The position numbers and the translations under genes are program-made. Shown one piece after another: positions 23,651 through 35,218 of a stretch of 64,000 nucleotides of DNA (position 1 is its first letter; the number at the start of each line of letters is the position of its first letter). Source of the DNA: Ampullaceana balthica (taxonomy: Eukaryota > Mollusca > Gastropoda > Lymnaeidae); assembly GCA_944989445.1 (NCBI GenBank), contig CALYLW010000723.1, forward strand, positions 151,501 through 215,500, given 5' to 3'. The notes beneath the pieces are model-generated. The model made no database searches and was not told the origin of the DNA. It worked only from the letters and a program-made list of their open reading frames with translations.

Positions 23651-25246
23651 TTCACATACCAATTTTTGGTTGTCGGACACACTGATTCGAACATTCACAT
23701 ACCAATTTTTGGTTGTCGGACACACTGATTCGAACATTCACATACCAATTTTTGGTTGTCGGACACACTGATTCGAACATTCACATACCAATTTTTGGTT
23801 GTCGGACACACTGATTCGAACATTCACATACCAACTTTTGGTTGTCGGACACACTGATTCGAACATTCACATACCAATTTTTGGTTGTCGGACACACTGA
23901 TTCGAACATTCACATACCAATTTTTGGTTGTCGGACACACTGATTCGAACATTCACATACCAATTTTTGGTTGTCGGACACACTGATTCGAACATTCACA
24001 TACCAATTGTTTGTTGTCGGACACACTGATTCGAACATTCACATACCAATTTTTGGTTGTCGGACACACTGATTCGAACATTCACATACCAATTGTTTGT
24101 TGTCGGCCACACTGATTCGAACATTCACATACCAATTTTTGGTTGTCGGACACACTGATTCGAACATTCACATACCAATTGTTTGTTGTCAGACACACTG
24201 ATTCGAACATTCACATACCAATTTTTGGTTGTCGGACACACTGATTCGAACATTCACATACCAATTTTTGGTTGTCGGACACACTGATTCGAACATTCAC
24301 ATACCAATTTTTGGTTGTCGGACACACTGATTCGAACATTCACATACCAATTGTTTGTTGTCGGACACACTGATTCGAACATTCACATACCAATGTTTGG
24401 TTGTCGGACACACTGATTCGAACATTCACATACCAATGTTTGGTTGTCGGACACACTGATTCGAACATTCACATACCAATTTTTGGTTGTCGGACACACT
24501 GATTCGAACATTCACATACCAATTGTTTGTTGTCGGACACACTGATTCGAACATTCACATACCAATGTTTGGTTGTCGGACACACTGATTCGAACATTCA
24601 CATACCAATTGTTTGTTGTCGGACACACTGATTCGAACATTCACATACCAATGTTTGGTTGTCGGACACACTGATTCGAACATTCACATACCAATTGTTT
24701 GGTTGTCGGACACACTGATTCGAACATTCACATACCAATGTTTGGTTGTCGGACACACTGATTCGAACATTCACATACCAATTTTTGGTTGTCGGACACA
24801 CTGATTCGAACATTCACATACCAATTGTTTGGTTGTCGGACACACTGATTCGAACATTCACATACCAATTGTTTGTTGTCGGACACACTGATTCGAACAT
24901 TCACATACCAATTGTTTGGTTGTCGGACACACTGATTCGAACATTCACATACCAATTGTTTGTTGTCGGACACACTGATTCGAACATTCACATACCAATT
25001 GTTGGTTGTCGGACACACTGATTCGAACATTCACATACCAATTGTTTGTTGTCGGACACACTGATTCGAACATTCACATACCAATGTTTGGTTGTCGGAC
25101 ACACTGATTCGAACATTCACATACCAATTGTTTGGTTGTCGGACACACTGATTCGAACATTCACATACCAATTGTTTGGTTGTCGGACACACTGATTCGA
25201 ACATTCACATACCAATTGTTTGGTTGTCGGACACACTGATTCGAAC
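23651..25246. repeat. 43-bp minisatellite, about 37 copies
   Basis: Unit of 43 bp containing TTCACATACCAATTTTTGGT then TGTCGGACACACTGATTCGA. The variable part is the centre: TTTTTGGT, TGTTTGT, TGTTTGGT or GTTTGGT. The left half is dominated by TTTTTGGT and the right half by TGTTTG types. Their mixed order at 23990-25150 records block duplications. No unique spacers are present, so this is not a CRISPR array. Confidence 0.97.
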
Positions 25247-25457
25247 GCATGCAATAACATTCACGTAAGTTACTTGGGCTTTCGAAAAAAGTGGGCACTG
25301 TAGGCGCCCCAGAGCAACCTTGTTTATTTATATTAGTTACACTATTTTTTTCTAATTTACCTTCGTTAATGTGTCGATCAATAAAGCATTTATGAAAGTA
25401 CAAATCAACTAACTTACAATATGTATACTACACATTTCCTTTCTTCACGTTTTCTGT
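25247..25457. other. Unique spacer
   Basis: Nothing recognised apart from a short TAGGCGCCCC segment at about 25302. Confidence 0.4.
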
Positions 25458-25866
25458 TACCGTATATACTAGCATGTAAGCCGAGTTTAGAACTATAAAA
25501 TACTATAATCAAATCATGCAAAATGGACACTAAAATGGATATATTTTTTCTAAATATATACTTCGTTACTCATCAGTTGTGAACATCTTATGAGCGGAGG
25601 TTCGGATATTATTATAGAAAATAATGTGGAAAGAGCAGAACACGTTTTTGTGTCATTCCAAAATGTAAACAAACTGGTATGTAACAGAAAAGTAAGCATA
25701 TTAGATCTTTACAGTACCAAATTTCTATGAACCAAAAATATGGAGTAAAATTAGACAATTGTATGGTAAGCTTATATGCGGGTTTTTGCAAAAACTGGTC
25801 ATTGTAAAGCAGTTTTAGGGGGTAGGCTTATATGCGAAGACGGCTTATATGTGAGTAAATACGGTA
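25458..25866. mobile_element. Candidate 409-bp MITE with 26-bp imperfect terminal inverted repeats
   Basis: The left end, TACCGTATATACTAGCATGT followed by AAGCCG, and the reverse complement of the right end, TACCGTATTTACTCACATAT followed by AAGCCG, match at about 22 of 26 positions. Both ends carry TA, consistent with a TA target duplication as in Tc1/mariner-type elements. Sub-terminal GCTTATATGCG motifs repeat at 25770 and 25828. No transposase coding sequence is visible, so it is non-autonomous. Superfamily is inferred only from end structure. Confidence 0.65.
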
Positions 25867-25968
25867 AATTATTGCCAACAATATGTGACTAAATTTTCTA
25901 TTTATTTACGTGTGTCATTCTGTAAAAAATTTAACAAAAGAGTAAATCAGGACATAACGTATGAGTGA

Positions 25969-26296
25969 CCAGAGTGACCGCGCCTGGCTTGTTCTGGTCG
26001 ACACCACCTCAGTGACCAGAGTGACCGCGCCTGGCTTGTTCTGGTCGACACCACCTCAGTGACCAGAGTGACCGCGCCTGGCTTGTTCAGGTCGACACCA
26101 CCTCAGTGACCAGAGTGACCGCTCCTAGCTTGTTCTGGTCGACACCACCTCAGTGACCAGAGTGACCGCTCCTAGCTTGTTCTGGTCGACACCACCTCAG
26201 TGACCAGAGTGACCGCTCCTAGCTTGTTCTGGTCGACACCACCTCAGTGACCAGAGTGACCGCTCCTTGCTTGTTCTGATCGACACCACCTCAGCC
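25969..26296. repeat. 47-bp GC-rich minisatellite, 7 copies
   Basis: Unit of 47 bp containing CAGTGACCAGAGTGACCGCG then CTTGTTCTGGTCGACACCAC. The first three copies read CGCGCCTGGC and the last four CGCTCCTAGC or CGCTCCTTGC, so the array has two subfamilies side by side. Confidence 0.95.
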
Positions 26297-26582
26297 CTTT
26301 CCCATCCCATATAATGTTCAGAGAGTGAACTCTTTGTTGGATAATGAGAAACAACCAGTGACAAGGTTTTTGTTTACTCTCTTGTTAGAACACCTGACGT
26401 CATTTAGCCACGTCAGCACAGGATGTAAACCTCCGCCATTAGTTGAACCCACGTTAACTGAAGAGTGACAAGATGGGGTAACTCCCGCGTCAAGCTAAAG
26501 GCTAAGAAAGTATCCGTACAATGAAAGATATCTTGTATCGGAAGGTGAGGTCTGATAAGACTTATCTCCCACCTGGAGATAC
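26297..26582. other. Unique spacer
   Basis: No gene recognised. Confidence 0.5.
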
Positions 26583-26935
26583 GCACACAGACACACATGG
26601 ACAGAGACACACGCACACAGATACACATGGACAGAGACACACGCACACAGATACACATGGACAGAGACAAACGCACACAAATACACATGGACAGAGACAC
26701 ACGCACACAGATACACATGGACAGAGACACACGCACACAAATACACATGGGCAGAGACAAACGCACACAAATACACATGGACAGAGACACACGCACACAG
26801 ATACACATGGACAGAGACAAACGCACACAGATACACATGGGCAGAGACAAACGCACACAGATACACATGGACAGAGACAAAACCACACAGATACACATGG
26901 ACAGAGACAAGCGCACAGATACAAACACCAAGAGA
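26583..26935. repeat. 30-bp minisatellite, about 12 copies
   Basis: Unit of 30 bp: ACACATGGACAGAGACACAC plus GCACACAGAT. Several frames on both strands are open because the unit lacks stops and its length is divisible by three. The predicted peptides (for example [10 protein letters not shown]) are low complexity and change entirely between frames, which argues against coding. Confidence 0.95.
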
Positions 26936-27120
26936 AGACAACTAATGTGAGCGAATTTCCTAGTTGAACTGGCCAATCTGGCATGGCTTGTATCTCTGGG
27001 TCAGTACCACCTGATAGTCTGTTCAACACTAGATGTCAGGGTCAGTATTACCTGATAGTTTCTTCATTCAACACTAAGTCTCACGGGATCTCCGCGGTGC
27101 TGGACTGCAAACAATTACAG

Positions 27121-27131
27121 GTATATAATAA

Positions 27132-27215
<84 letters not shown>

Positions 27216-27219
27216 TATA
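27121..27219. repeat. (TA)n microsatellite
   Basis: Nearly pure AT dinucleotide tract of about 85-100 bp with one phase interruption (ATATTATAT). Confidence 0.97.
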
Positions 27220-27277
27220 AATCAACTTTCAAAGTTCTAATATTCCTGAAGACAATTGGCATCTAAGGCTTCTGGGC

Positions 27278-27675
27278 ATGATCTATGACACACACTAGCC
27301 AACACTACCAATCTGACCTAAAGGATCTATGACAAACACTAGCCAACACTACCGATCTGACCTATAGGATCTATGACAAACACTAGCCAACACTACCGAT
27401 CTGACCTAAAGGATCTATGACACACACTAGCCAACACTACCGATCTGACCTAAAGGATCTATGACAAACACTAGCCAACACTACCGATCTGACCTATAGG
27501 ATCTATGACAAACACTAGCCAACACTACCGATCTGACCTATAGGATCTATGACAAACACTAGCCAACACTACCGATCTGACCTATAGGATCTATGACACA
27601 CACTAGCCAACACTACCGATCTGACCTATAGGATCTATGACAAACACTAGCCAACACTACCGTTCTGACCTAAAG
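27278..27675. repeat. 44-bp minisatellite, 9 copies
   Basis: Unit of 44 bp containing GGATCTATGACAAACACTAG then CCAACACTACCGATCTGACC. Variants are CACACAC/CAAACAC and CTATAGG/CTAAAGG. Confidence 0.96.
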
Positions 27676-27797
27676 AATGCTAATATAGTTCTTTTTTCCC
27701 TGCAATACGAGATAATTCTAATTTTTTACTTAAAATGAAAGTGTAGCCGCACATAACACCTTGTATTAAGGACATTTACGACATGCCGCAGTTAGAG

Positions 27798-29640
27798 CGA
27801 TAAAGAACACTCTGAATATCGCACTAAAGAACACTCTGAAGATTGTACTAAAGAACACTCTGAAGATTGTACTAAAGAACACTCTGAAGATTGTACTAAA
27901 GAACACTCTGAAGATTGTACTAAAGAACACTCTGAAGATTGTACTAAAGAACACTCTGAAGATTGTACTAAAGAACACTCTGAAGATTGTACTAAAGAAC
28001 ACTCTGAAGATTGTACTAAAGAACACTCTGAAGATTGTACTAAAGAACACTCTGGTGATTGTACTAAATAACACTCTGAAGAGTGTACTAAAGAACACTC
28101 TAAAGATTGTACTAAAGAACACTCTGAAGATTGTACTAAAGAACACTCTGAAGATTGTACTAAAGAACACTCTGGTGATTGTACTAAAGAACACTCTGAA
28201 GATTGTACTAAAGAACACTCTGAAGATTGTACTAAAGAACACTCTAAAGATTGTACTAAAGAACACTCTGGTGATTGTACTAAAGAACACTCTAAAGATT
28301 GCACTAAAGAACAATCTGAAGATTGTACAAAATAACACTCCGAAGATTGTACTAAATAACACTCTGAAGAGTGTACTAAAGAACACTCTAAAGATTGTAC
28401 TAAAGAACACTCTGAAGATTGCACTAAAGAACACTCTGAAGATTGTACTAAAGAACACTCTGAAGATTGTACTAAAGAACACTCTAAAGATTGTACTAAA
28501 GAACACTCTGAAGATTGTACTAAAGAACACTCTGAAGATTGTACTAAAGAACACTCTGGTGATTGTACTAAAGAACACTCTGAAGATTGCACTAAAGAAC
28601 ACTCTGAAGATTGTACTAAAGAACACTCTAAAGATTGTACTAAAGAACACTCTGAAGATTGTACTAAAGAACACTCTGGTGATTGTACTAAAGAACACTC
28701 TGGTGATTGTACTAAAGAACACTCTGAAGATTGCACTAAAGAACACTCTGAATAGTGTACTAAAGAACACTCTAAAGATTGTACTAAAGAACACTCTGAA
28801 GATTGTACTAAAGAACACTCTGAAGATTGTACTAAAGAACACTCTAAAGATTGTACTAAAGAACACTCTGAAGATTGTACTAAAGAACACTCTGAAGATT
28901 GTACTAAAGAACACTCTGAAGATTGTACTAAAGAACACTCTGAAGATTGTACTAAAGAACACTCTAAAGATTGTACTAAAGAACACTCTGAAGATTGTAC
29001 TAAAGAACACTCTAAAGATTGTACTAAAGAACACTCTGAAGATTGTACTAAAGAACACTCTGAAGATTGTACTAAAGAACACTCTGGTGATTGTACTAAA
29101 GAACACTCTGGTGATTGTACTAAAGAACACTCTGAAGATTGCACTAAAGAACACTCTGAAGATTGTACTAAAGAACACTCTAAAGATTGTACTAAAGAAC
29201 ACTCTAAAGATTGCACTAAAGAACACTCTGGTGATTGTACTAAAGAACACTCTAAAGATTGTACTAAAGAACACTCTAAAGATTGCACTAAAGAACACTC
29301 TGAAGATTGCACTAAAGAAAAATCTGAAGATTGTACTAAAGAACACTCTAAAGATTGTACTAAAGAACACTCTAAAGATTGCACTAAAGAACACTCTGAA
29401 GATTGCACTAAAGAACACTCTAAAGATTGCACTAAAGAACACTCTGAAGATTGCACTAAAGAACAATCTGAAGAGTGTACTAAATAACACTCTGAAGATT
29501 GTACTAAAGAACACTCTAAAGATTGTACTAAAGAACACTCTGAAGATTGTACTAAATAACACTCTAAAGATTGCACTAAAGAACACTCTGAAGGTTGTAC
29601 TAAAGAACACTCTGAATATCGCACTAAAGAACACTGTAAA
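27798..29640. repeat. 24-bp minisatellite, about 77 copies, open on both strands
   Basis: Unit of 24 bp: GATTGTACTAAAGAACACTC plus TGAA, TAAA or TGGT. Because 24 is divisible by three and stops are absent, one forward frame (8-residue NTLKIVLK unit) and two reverse frames (RVFFSTIF and SECSLVQS units) are open for 535-622 codons. A 12-unit (288-bp) block with the rare AAATAACAC and GAAGAGTG variants at 28056-28150 recurs at 28344-28438. No start context or unique termini support a protein. Confidence 0.97.
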
Positions 29641-29743
29641 GAATAAACTATTTATTAATTAATAGACTCAACTGCTTTCATTTCAAGGCTTCAAAATTAT
29701 TATTCTACATGTGACGGTTTTCTAAGGTTTGTCATTTCTTAGA

Positions 29744-30202
29744 CCGAAAACATCATGTTTCATTACCTAATGTTGCTATTTAAAACATCATGTTTCATTA
29801 CCTAATGTTACTATTTAAAACAGCATGTTTCATTACCTAATGTTACTATTTAAAACATCATGTTTCATTACCTAATGTTACTATTTAAAACATCATGTTT
29901 CATTACCTAATGTTACTATTTAAAACAGCATGTTTCATTACCTAATGTTACTATTTAAAACATCATGTTTCATTACCTAATGTTACTATTTAAAACATCA
30001 TGTTTCATTACCTAATGTTACTATTTAAAACATCATGTTTCATTACCTAATGTTACTATTTAAAACATCATGTTTCATTACCTAATGTTACTATTTAATA
30101 CATCATGTTTCATTACCTAATGTTACTATTTAATACATCATGTTTCATTACCTAATGTTACTATTTAAAACATCATGTTTCATTACGTAATGTTACTATT
30201 TT
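29744..30202. repeat. 35-bp minisatellite, 13 copies
   Basis: Unit of 35 bp containing TAAAACATCATGTTTCATTA then CCTAATGTTACTATT. Few variants (ACAGCATG, TAATACATC). About 100 bp of unique DNA separates it from the 24-bp array. Confidence 0.96.
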
Positions 30203-30352
30203 TAGACGAGGTTTTCGCAAAACAATGTTATCGGCATGAATATAAAAATAACGTTTGTGAAATTTTTAGTCACACAAAGTTGTTTGTAAGCTATTTCTGA
30301 TGTGTCTTGTTCTGGGCTTATATGGTCACGGTGTTAGCAAAATATATGGAGT

Positions 30353-30818
30353 TAAGTCCGAACAGAATGTCCCGATACTAGACCAATACAAGTCCGAACA
30401 GAATGTCCCGATACTAGACCAATACAAGTCCGAACAGAATGTCCCGATACTAGACCAATACAAGTCCGAACAGAATGTCCCGATACTAGACCAATACAAG
30501 TCCGAACAGAATGTCCCGATACTAGACCAATACAAGTCCGAACAGAATGTCCCGATACTAGACCAATACAAGTCCGAACAGAATGTCCCCATACTTGACC
30601 AATACAAGTCCGAACAGAATGTCCCGATACTAGACCAATACCAGTCCGAACAGAATGTTCCGATACAAGACCAATACAAGTCCGAACAGAATGTCCCCAT
30701 ACTTGACCAATACAAGTCCGAACAGAGTGTCCCGATACTAGACCAATACAAGTCCGAACAGAATGTCCCGATACTAGACCAATACAAGTCCGAACAGAAT
30801 GTCCCGATACTAGACCAA
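30353..30818. repeat. 36-bp minisatellite, 13 copies, with a 187-codon frame
   Basis: Unit of 36 bp containing AAGTCCGAACAGAATGTCCC then GATACTAGACCAATAC. A forward frame at 30300-30863 has a short non-repeat start, thirteen 12-residue units (KSEQNVPILDQY) and a short non-repeat end. The substitutions in the array change the protein (N to S, L to Q, K to Q), and two reverse frames are also open. I see no signal peptide or known domain, so coding is possible but unsupported. Confidence 0.95.
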
Positions 30819-31859
30819 TGGCGTCATGAGATTGTCCCAATGGAATACCAAATGTTCTATTAATAGATTTCCACCATTAAATGACAAAGCCTACTAACTA
30901 TTTCATACAGTTGGTCTGGTCCAAACCTCAAAAGTTAACCAGTTAACTGACGAACATAAACATTTTAAAAAGGTCATTGAATCTATGTTGTTGCTTTTCC
31001 TGCTTGGCGGGTATACAATTTTGTAATCAAATACTTTGCATGCAGCTATTGTAATGATCCAAACCAATAACATACAATAATCTAAAACAATTCTCATCAA
31101 TTTCTAAATAAGTTAGCTAAAATGGAATATAGAGTTTTGCTTAAAGTTCATAGCGATGTTGGTTTTAAGTGAATAGAGAGTTAAGCTTTAATAATGTTTC
31201 TTATAGTTTACCATTATAAATATGTTTCCTGGGAAAAACCGAGTAATGACGGGTTTGACATAACCCCATTGGAATAGTTTAGCTCTAACTTGTTAGTTTA
31301 GCTCTAACTTGTTAGTTTAGCTCTAACTTGTTAGTTTAGCTCTAACTTCAACGGCTGAAAGTCTACTAGTTTTGTCAGCTCGTAAAGATCTATGGCTTAG
31401 AATTTACATCAAAAGTTTGATCAAGAGTTTTAGAAGAAAATCTACGAGACTCAAGAGAACCTGATGCCTCTCACCCACCCCCTCTCCCCCGCACCCCGGA
31501 CAGTTAATGCAGTTTACGTGTATAGAATAAACATTACGAACGACAAGCAAGTTATTGTAAGTTGGCCTGGAGTTCTCATTCTTGACTGGTAAAAAGAAAG
31601 AAATCACAAGTAAAAAAAGACAAACGCCTTGTCCATAATGCCTTGCGCAGCTGTCGTTGTTGCACATCCACGAATGACGTTAATGTGGTGGGGGGTGGGG
31701 GTGGGCCGATCATGTTCAAATCGAATACAGACTCGAGAAGTAGAGGATAGATGGGGCTGGGGCTAAGCAACTGGCGTATAGAGACGGCGCAAGTTGTAAA
31801 TACAAAAACTGTCTGCATTATTTTAGTGGCTCAGTGGGAGGTCGTAGGAATCGTGATAA
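30819..31859. other. Unique AT-rich DNA with a 19-bp repeat
   Basis: Four copies of AGTTTAGCTCTAACTTGTT lie at 31276-31349. The rest shows no recognisable gene. Confidence 0.7.
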
Positions 31860-31981
31860 TGGAACTAATCTCTTACATGTTGGAGCTAATGTCTTACATG
31901 TTGGAGCTAATGTCTTACATGTTGGAGCTAATGTCTTACATGTTGGAGCTAATGTCTTACATGGTGGAGCTAATGTCTTAC
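31860..31981. repeat. 21-bp minisatellite, 6 copies
   Basis: Unit TTGGAGCTAATGTCTTACAT plus G. It runs almost directly into the next, unrelated array. Confidence 0.95.
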
Positions 31982-32078
31982 TGTTAACAACAGACAACAG
32001 TTACAGTTAACAACAGACAACAGTTACAGTTAACAACAGACAACAGTTACAGTTAACAACAGACAACAGTTACAGTTA
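31982..32078. repeat. 23-bp minisatellite, 4 copies
   Basis: Unit TTACAGTTAACAACAGACAA plus CAG. Its first copy overlaps the final TTAC of the 21-bp array, so the two arrays share a boundary. Confidence 0.95.
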
Positions 32079-32375
32079 ACATGAGTCAAGTTTGCCAGAA
32101 GTGGTTGAAACTACCGGTCATGATGTTCCTAAAGCCAGCATTCCGCCTGTGTCTGGTTAAACTCTAACCACGACCACCCCCACCCCACTCACCTGGATTA
32201 AAATCCAATAACATAAGATATCCACAATCCAGATGAGTGTGGCGAGCTCCTGACCTGACCTGCTTTATTCTCTCTCTTCCAGATAACATTGAAATTTTTA
32301 TTTAAAAACGTGCATCACATAAATTTGTCTACATTACCTACAGCTTATTCAGCGCTTTCTATAATATTGAATTAC

Positions 32376-32515
32376 GTTTAACACGTTGTAAGTTAAACAC
32401 GTTGTAAGTTAAACACGTTGTAAGTTAAACATGTTATAAGTTAAACATGTTATAAGTTAAACATGTTATAAGTTAAACATGTTGTAAATTAAACATGTTG
32501 TAAGTTAAACATGTG
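32376..32515. repeat. 16-bp minisatellite, about 9 copies
   Basis: Unit GTTGTAAGTTAAACAC or ATGTTATAAGTTAAAC. The left copies have ACACGTTG and the right copies ACATGTTA or ACATGTTG, as CpG decay followed by spread of the changed unit would produce. Confidence 0.93.
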
Positions 32516-32920
32516 CATGATATAAAATATGTGAGTATTTGCAGGGAGGTAAGTCCATTCATTTTTACATCCAAACATTGAAGTTTGATCCCTTGTAAAT
32601 GACGTCATTATTTTCATTTTTCCAGAAAACTTTCAAAGTTGTAGATTTTGGATTTGACCGGAACTTCTGATTACCAGATGTGACCTTCGCAGCACGCGCG
32701 GCCTTGGGCGAGTGTTCTAAGTGAGGCCGAGAGGTGTCAGAATCTCCTATCATGGGGCCCCACTCAGTCGCGTGGCCTGGGGCAGTAGAGCAGTAGCCCT
32801 TCTTACACACCTTAAGGCCGCCTCTATAATTACTAAGGCCTACCTAATGATAGAAGTATTTCAGACTGACAACTTGGGGAAACTCTAGCTATAAAATGGC
32901 ATGTCATTAAAGTGTACTTA

Positions 32921-33000
32921 CCTCAACCGGCTGGATAGCGAAGTCAATAGTGCGCTCGCCTCACAAGCTGAGGGGCGTGGCATTTAGCCCACGTTAAAGC
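32921..33000 (+). mobile_element. Possible tRNA-derived SINE head
   Basis: TGGATAGCGAAGTCAATAGT, then GCGCTCGCCTCACAAGCTGA, resembles the D-arm (A-box) and anticodon stem of tRNA-like SINE heads, which typically read TGGC..AGTGG..AGCGCTCGCCT. CCTCA and TGAGG can pair as an anticodon-like stem. The B-box equivalent (GTGGCATTTAGCCC) is poor. No 3' tail or second copy was found in the window. Confidence 0.3.
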
Positions 33001-33173
33001 CACAATAAACAAAAATGTTGATGAATGATTATCGCTAACCTTGATAGGAGATGGGCGCCGCCAGGTCTACCAAACCCCTAGAAAGTTCTAAATGTAAGAA
33101 ATGTAATGAGAAATACTCAGCAGTGTCAGAATCCCATGTACATCCGGCCACCGAATAGACTTATAAATAGTTT

Positions 33174-33290
33174 ATTAGACGTCCCTTGTATGACGATCAA
33201 ATAGACAAGATAGTTTTAATAGACGTCCCTTGTATGACGATCAAATAGACGAGATAGTTTATTAGACGTCCCTTGTATGACGCTCCACAG
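33174..33290. repeat. 43/44-bp repeat, about 3 copies
   Basis: Unit containing TAGACGTCCCTTGTATGACG then ATCAAATAGACAAGATAGTT. The third copy is partial. Confidence 0.92.
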
Positions 33291-33845
33291 TTTAAATTCG
33301 TAAACAAAGAATCCAAATTTGAACACATCCCGATAGTTGCTCTTTATGAACAAGTTTTCCAGTCCTGTCTCTCACAGAGATGACCCATTAATGCAGACGT
33401 CGGCGTCCCACCTGCCACATGGCCAGGTAACAACAGCCTGTTGCCCCCACCCCTCACCCACACACACACATGGCCAGCAGGTGTAGTTCTGGTCTAATGG
33501 CTATCTTAAATCTGCCACCATAACCAAAAGGCTGGCATTGTGATGTTTATTTGGTGAGAATATTGGCGGGGACAAGATGCAATTTTCTGGGTTTCTTATT
33601 TGTTTGTTATCGTTTGTTAGCTATAACAAACTTGATTGGGTTTTTGTTGTGTTTGTTGCTTTCTGTTTGTTACGCCAACACGTTTCCACTTTTCTAACTC
33701 TAATGAGTACTGCTGTTAGTGTCTGCTGTTAGTGTCTGCTGTTAAACTTGTGGCCATTTTTCATTCAAACCATTATAAAGTCTTATTCTTGTCGGTGGTT
33801 TCTCCAAATTACAACTCGACTGCCGTCCAAAGCGTGTTAACATTG
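33291..33845. other. Unique DNA, no gene recognised
   Basis: Contains a short CACACACACA run (33461-33470) and TTTGTTNGTT-rich sequence (33600-33670). Confidence 0.5.
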
Positions 33846-34505
33846 TTGGTCTGTGGTCCTCCTGGTCTGTGGTCCTCCTGGTCTGTGGTCCTCTTGGTCT
33901 GTGGTCCTCCTGGTCTGTGGTCCTCTTGGTCTGTGGTCCTCCTGGTCTGTGGTCCTCCTGGTCTGTGGTCCTCCTGGTCTGTGGTACTCTTGGTATGTGG
34001 TCCTCCTGGTCTGTGGTACTTTTGCTCTGTGGTCCTCCTGGTCTGTGGTCCTCTTGCTCTGTGGTACTCTTGCTCTGTGGTCCTCTTGGTCTGTGGTCCT
34101 CCTGGTCTGTGGTCCTCCTGGTCTGTGGTCCTCCTGGTCTGTGGTACTCTTGGTCTGTGGTCCTCCTGGTCTGTGGTACTCTTGCTCTGTGGAACTCTTG
34201 GTCTGTGGTCCTCTTGGTCTGTGGTCCTCCTGGTCTGTGGTCCTCCTGGTCTGTGGTCCTCTTGCTCTGTGGTACTCTTGCTCTGTGGTCCTCTTGGTCT
34301 GTGGTCCTCCTGGTCTGTGGTCCTCCTGGTCTGTGGTCCTCCTGGTCTGTGGTACTCTTGGTCTGTGGTCCTCCTGGTCTGTGGTACTCTTGCTCTGTGG
34401 TACTCTTGCTCTGTGGTCCTCTTGGTCTGTGGTCCTCCTGGTCTATGGTCCTCTTGGTCTTTGGTCCTCCTGCTGTGTGGTCCTCCTGGTATATGGTCCT
34501 CCTTT
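33846..34505. repeat. 16-bp minisatellite, about 41 copies
   Basis: Unit GGTCTGTGGTCCTCCT, with variants GGTCCTCTT, GGTACTCTT and GCTCTGTGG. A 16-bp period shifts frame by one base per unit and the unit lacks stops, so all three forward frames are open for 210-265 codons, each reading rotations of SWSVVLLVCGPPGLW. The strand is strongly depleted in A. Confidence 0.97.
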
Positions 34506-35218
34506 GTTCCTAGAGGCCGTAATGACTAACCCACAACTGTCAACATATCACGGACTACATGACGCATTAATTCCCTTGAGGCTGATTATCTTTCCCTGTT
34601 GGTGATACCTGGGAGTAATGACAGTTTTATCAGTGCTCCCCCCCCCCTCCACACCTCTTAGGGACAGACATGTGGGAAGGATTTATTTCATTTTTACAAG
34701 GTTCGTAGTTCATAGCGACTAAATACAATGTTAGGATCTATATACAAGGGGAGAAGACTGTGTATAGAAAATAAGAAGTTCACAATTGGAGTATAATACT
34801 ATATTGTGAGAACCGACAGAAAGGTATGGCCGTGTTCATGTTGGTCCGAGCCGGGAGAGAGACGGTCAAGATGACATTCAGACACGTCAACAGGTAGAGG
34901 AGGGTCAGTCCAACTGCTGACCTCACACCAGGTCTGTGCCTGGTCACTAACGGTCCTCGGGACATGAGGTCACGTGTGACAGCAATCCACCATTTTCAAT
35001 GGTTCTGAGACCTGTGACTCACCACTCTGTATTGTGTTCAGTTGTCTCCTTCATTTCATGACAACTTTGTCATGACCTGGGGGAGGGGGGGGTACACCAT
35101 ATCATAAGTTGTTCGCCACATCTTCCCATGACATATAACCAAGACCTCTGCTGTTACATGAGTGATCCCCCATGTTGATGGCCATTCTGGGCTTGCCGAG
35201 GGTCTTATTATTGTGGTT
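34506..35218. other. Unique DNA, no gene recognised
   Basis: Contains a C-run (34639-34649) and a G-run (35080-35091). No coding segment is recognised. Confidence 0.5.

Larger units (their letters stand above)
32079..33173. other. Unique DNA around the 16-bp array
   Basis: Apart from the 16-bp array and the possible SINE head, no gene or repeat is recognised in these 1.1 kb. Confidence 0.4.

Noticed and set aside
23651..25246. Direct-repeat array that superficially resembles a CRISPR locus
   Set aside because: The whole 43-bp unit repeats. There are no unique spacers, no cas genes, and the host is an animal. The same applies to the other arrays.
26583..26935. CA-rich array as a simple (CA)n microsatellite
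   Set aside because: A 30-bp unit with ATGGACAGAG is clear, so this is a minisatellite.
27766..29662. Frames of 535-622 codons on both strands as structural or antifreeze-like proteins
   Set aside because: Open on both strands and in two reverse frames because the 24-bp unit lacks stops; no unique termini or gene structure.
33732..34605. Forward frames rich in V, L, W, C and G as a membrane protein
   Set aside because: The 16-bp unit reads through all three frames; the hydrophobic composition comes from T/G-rich DNA.
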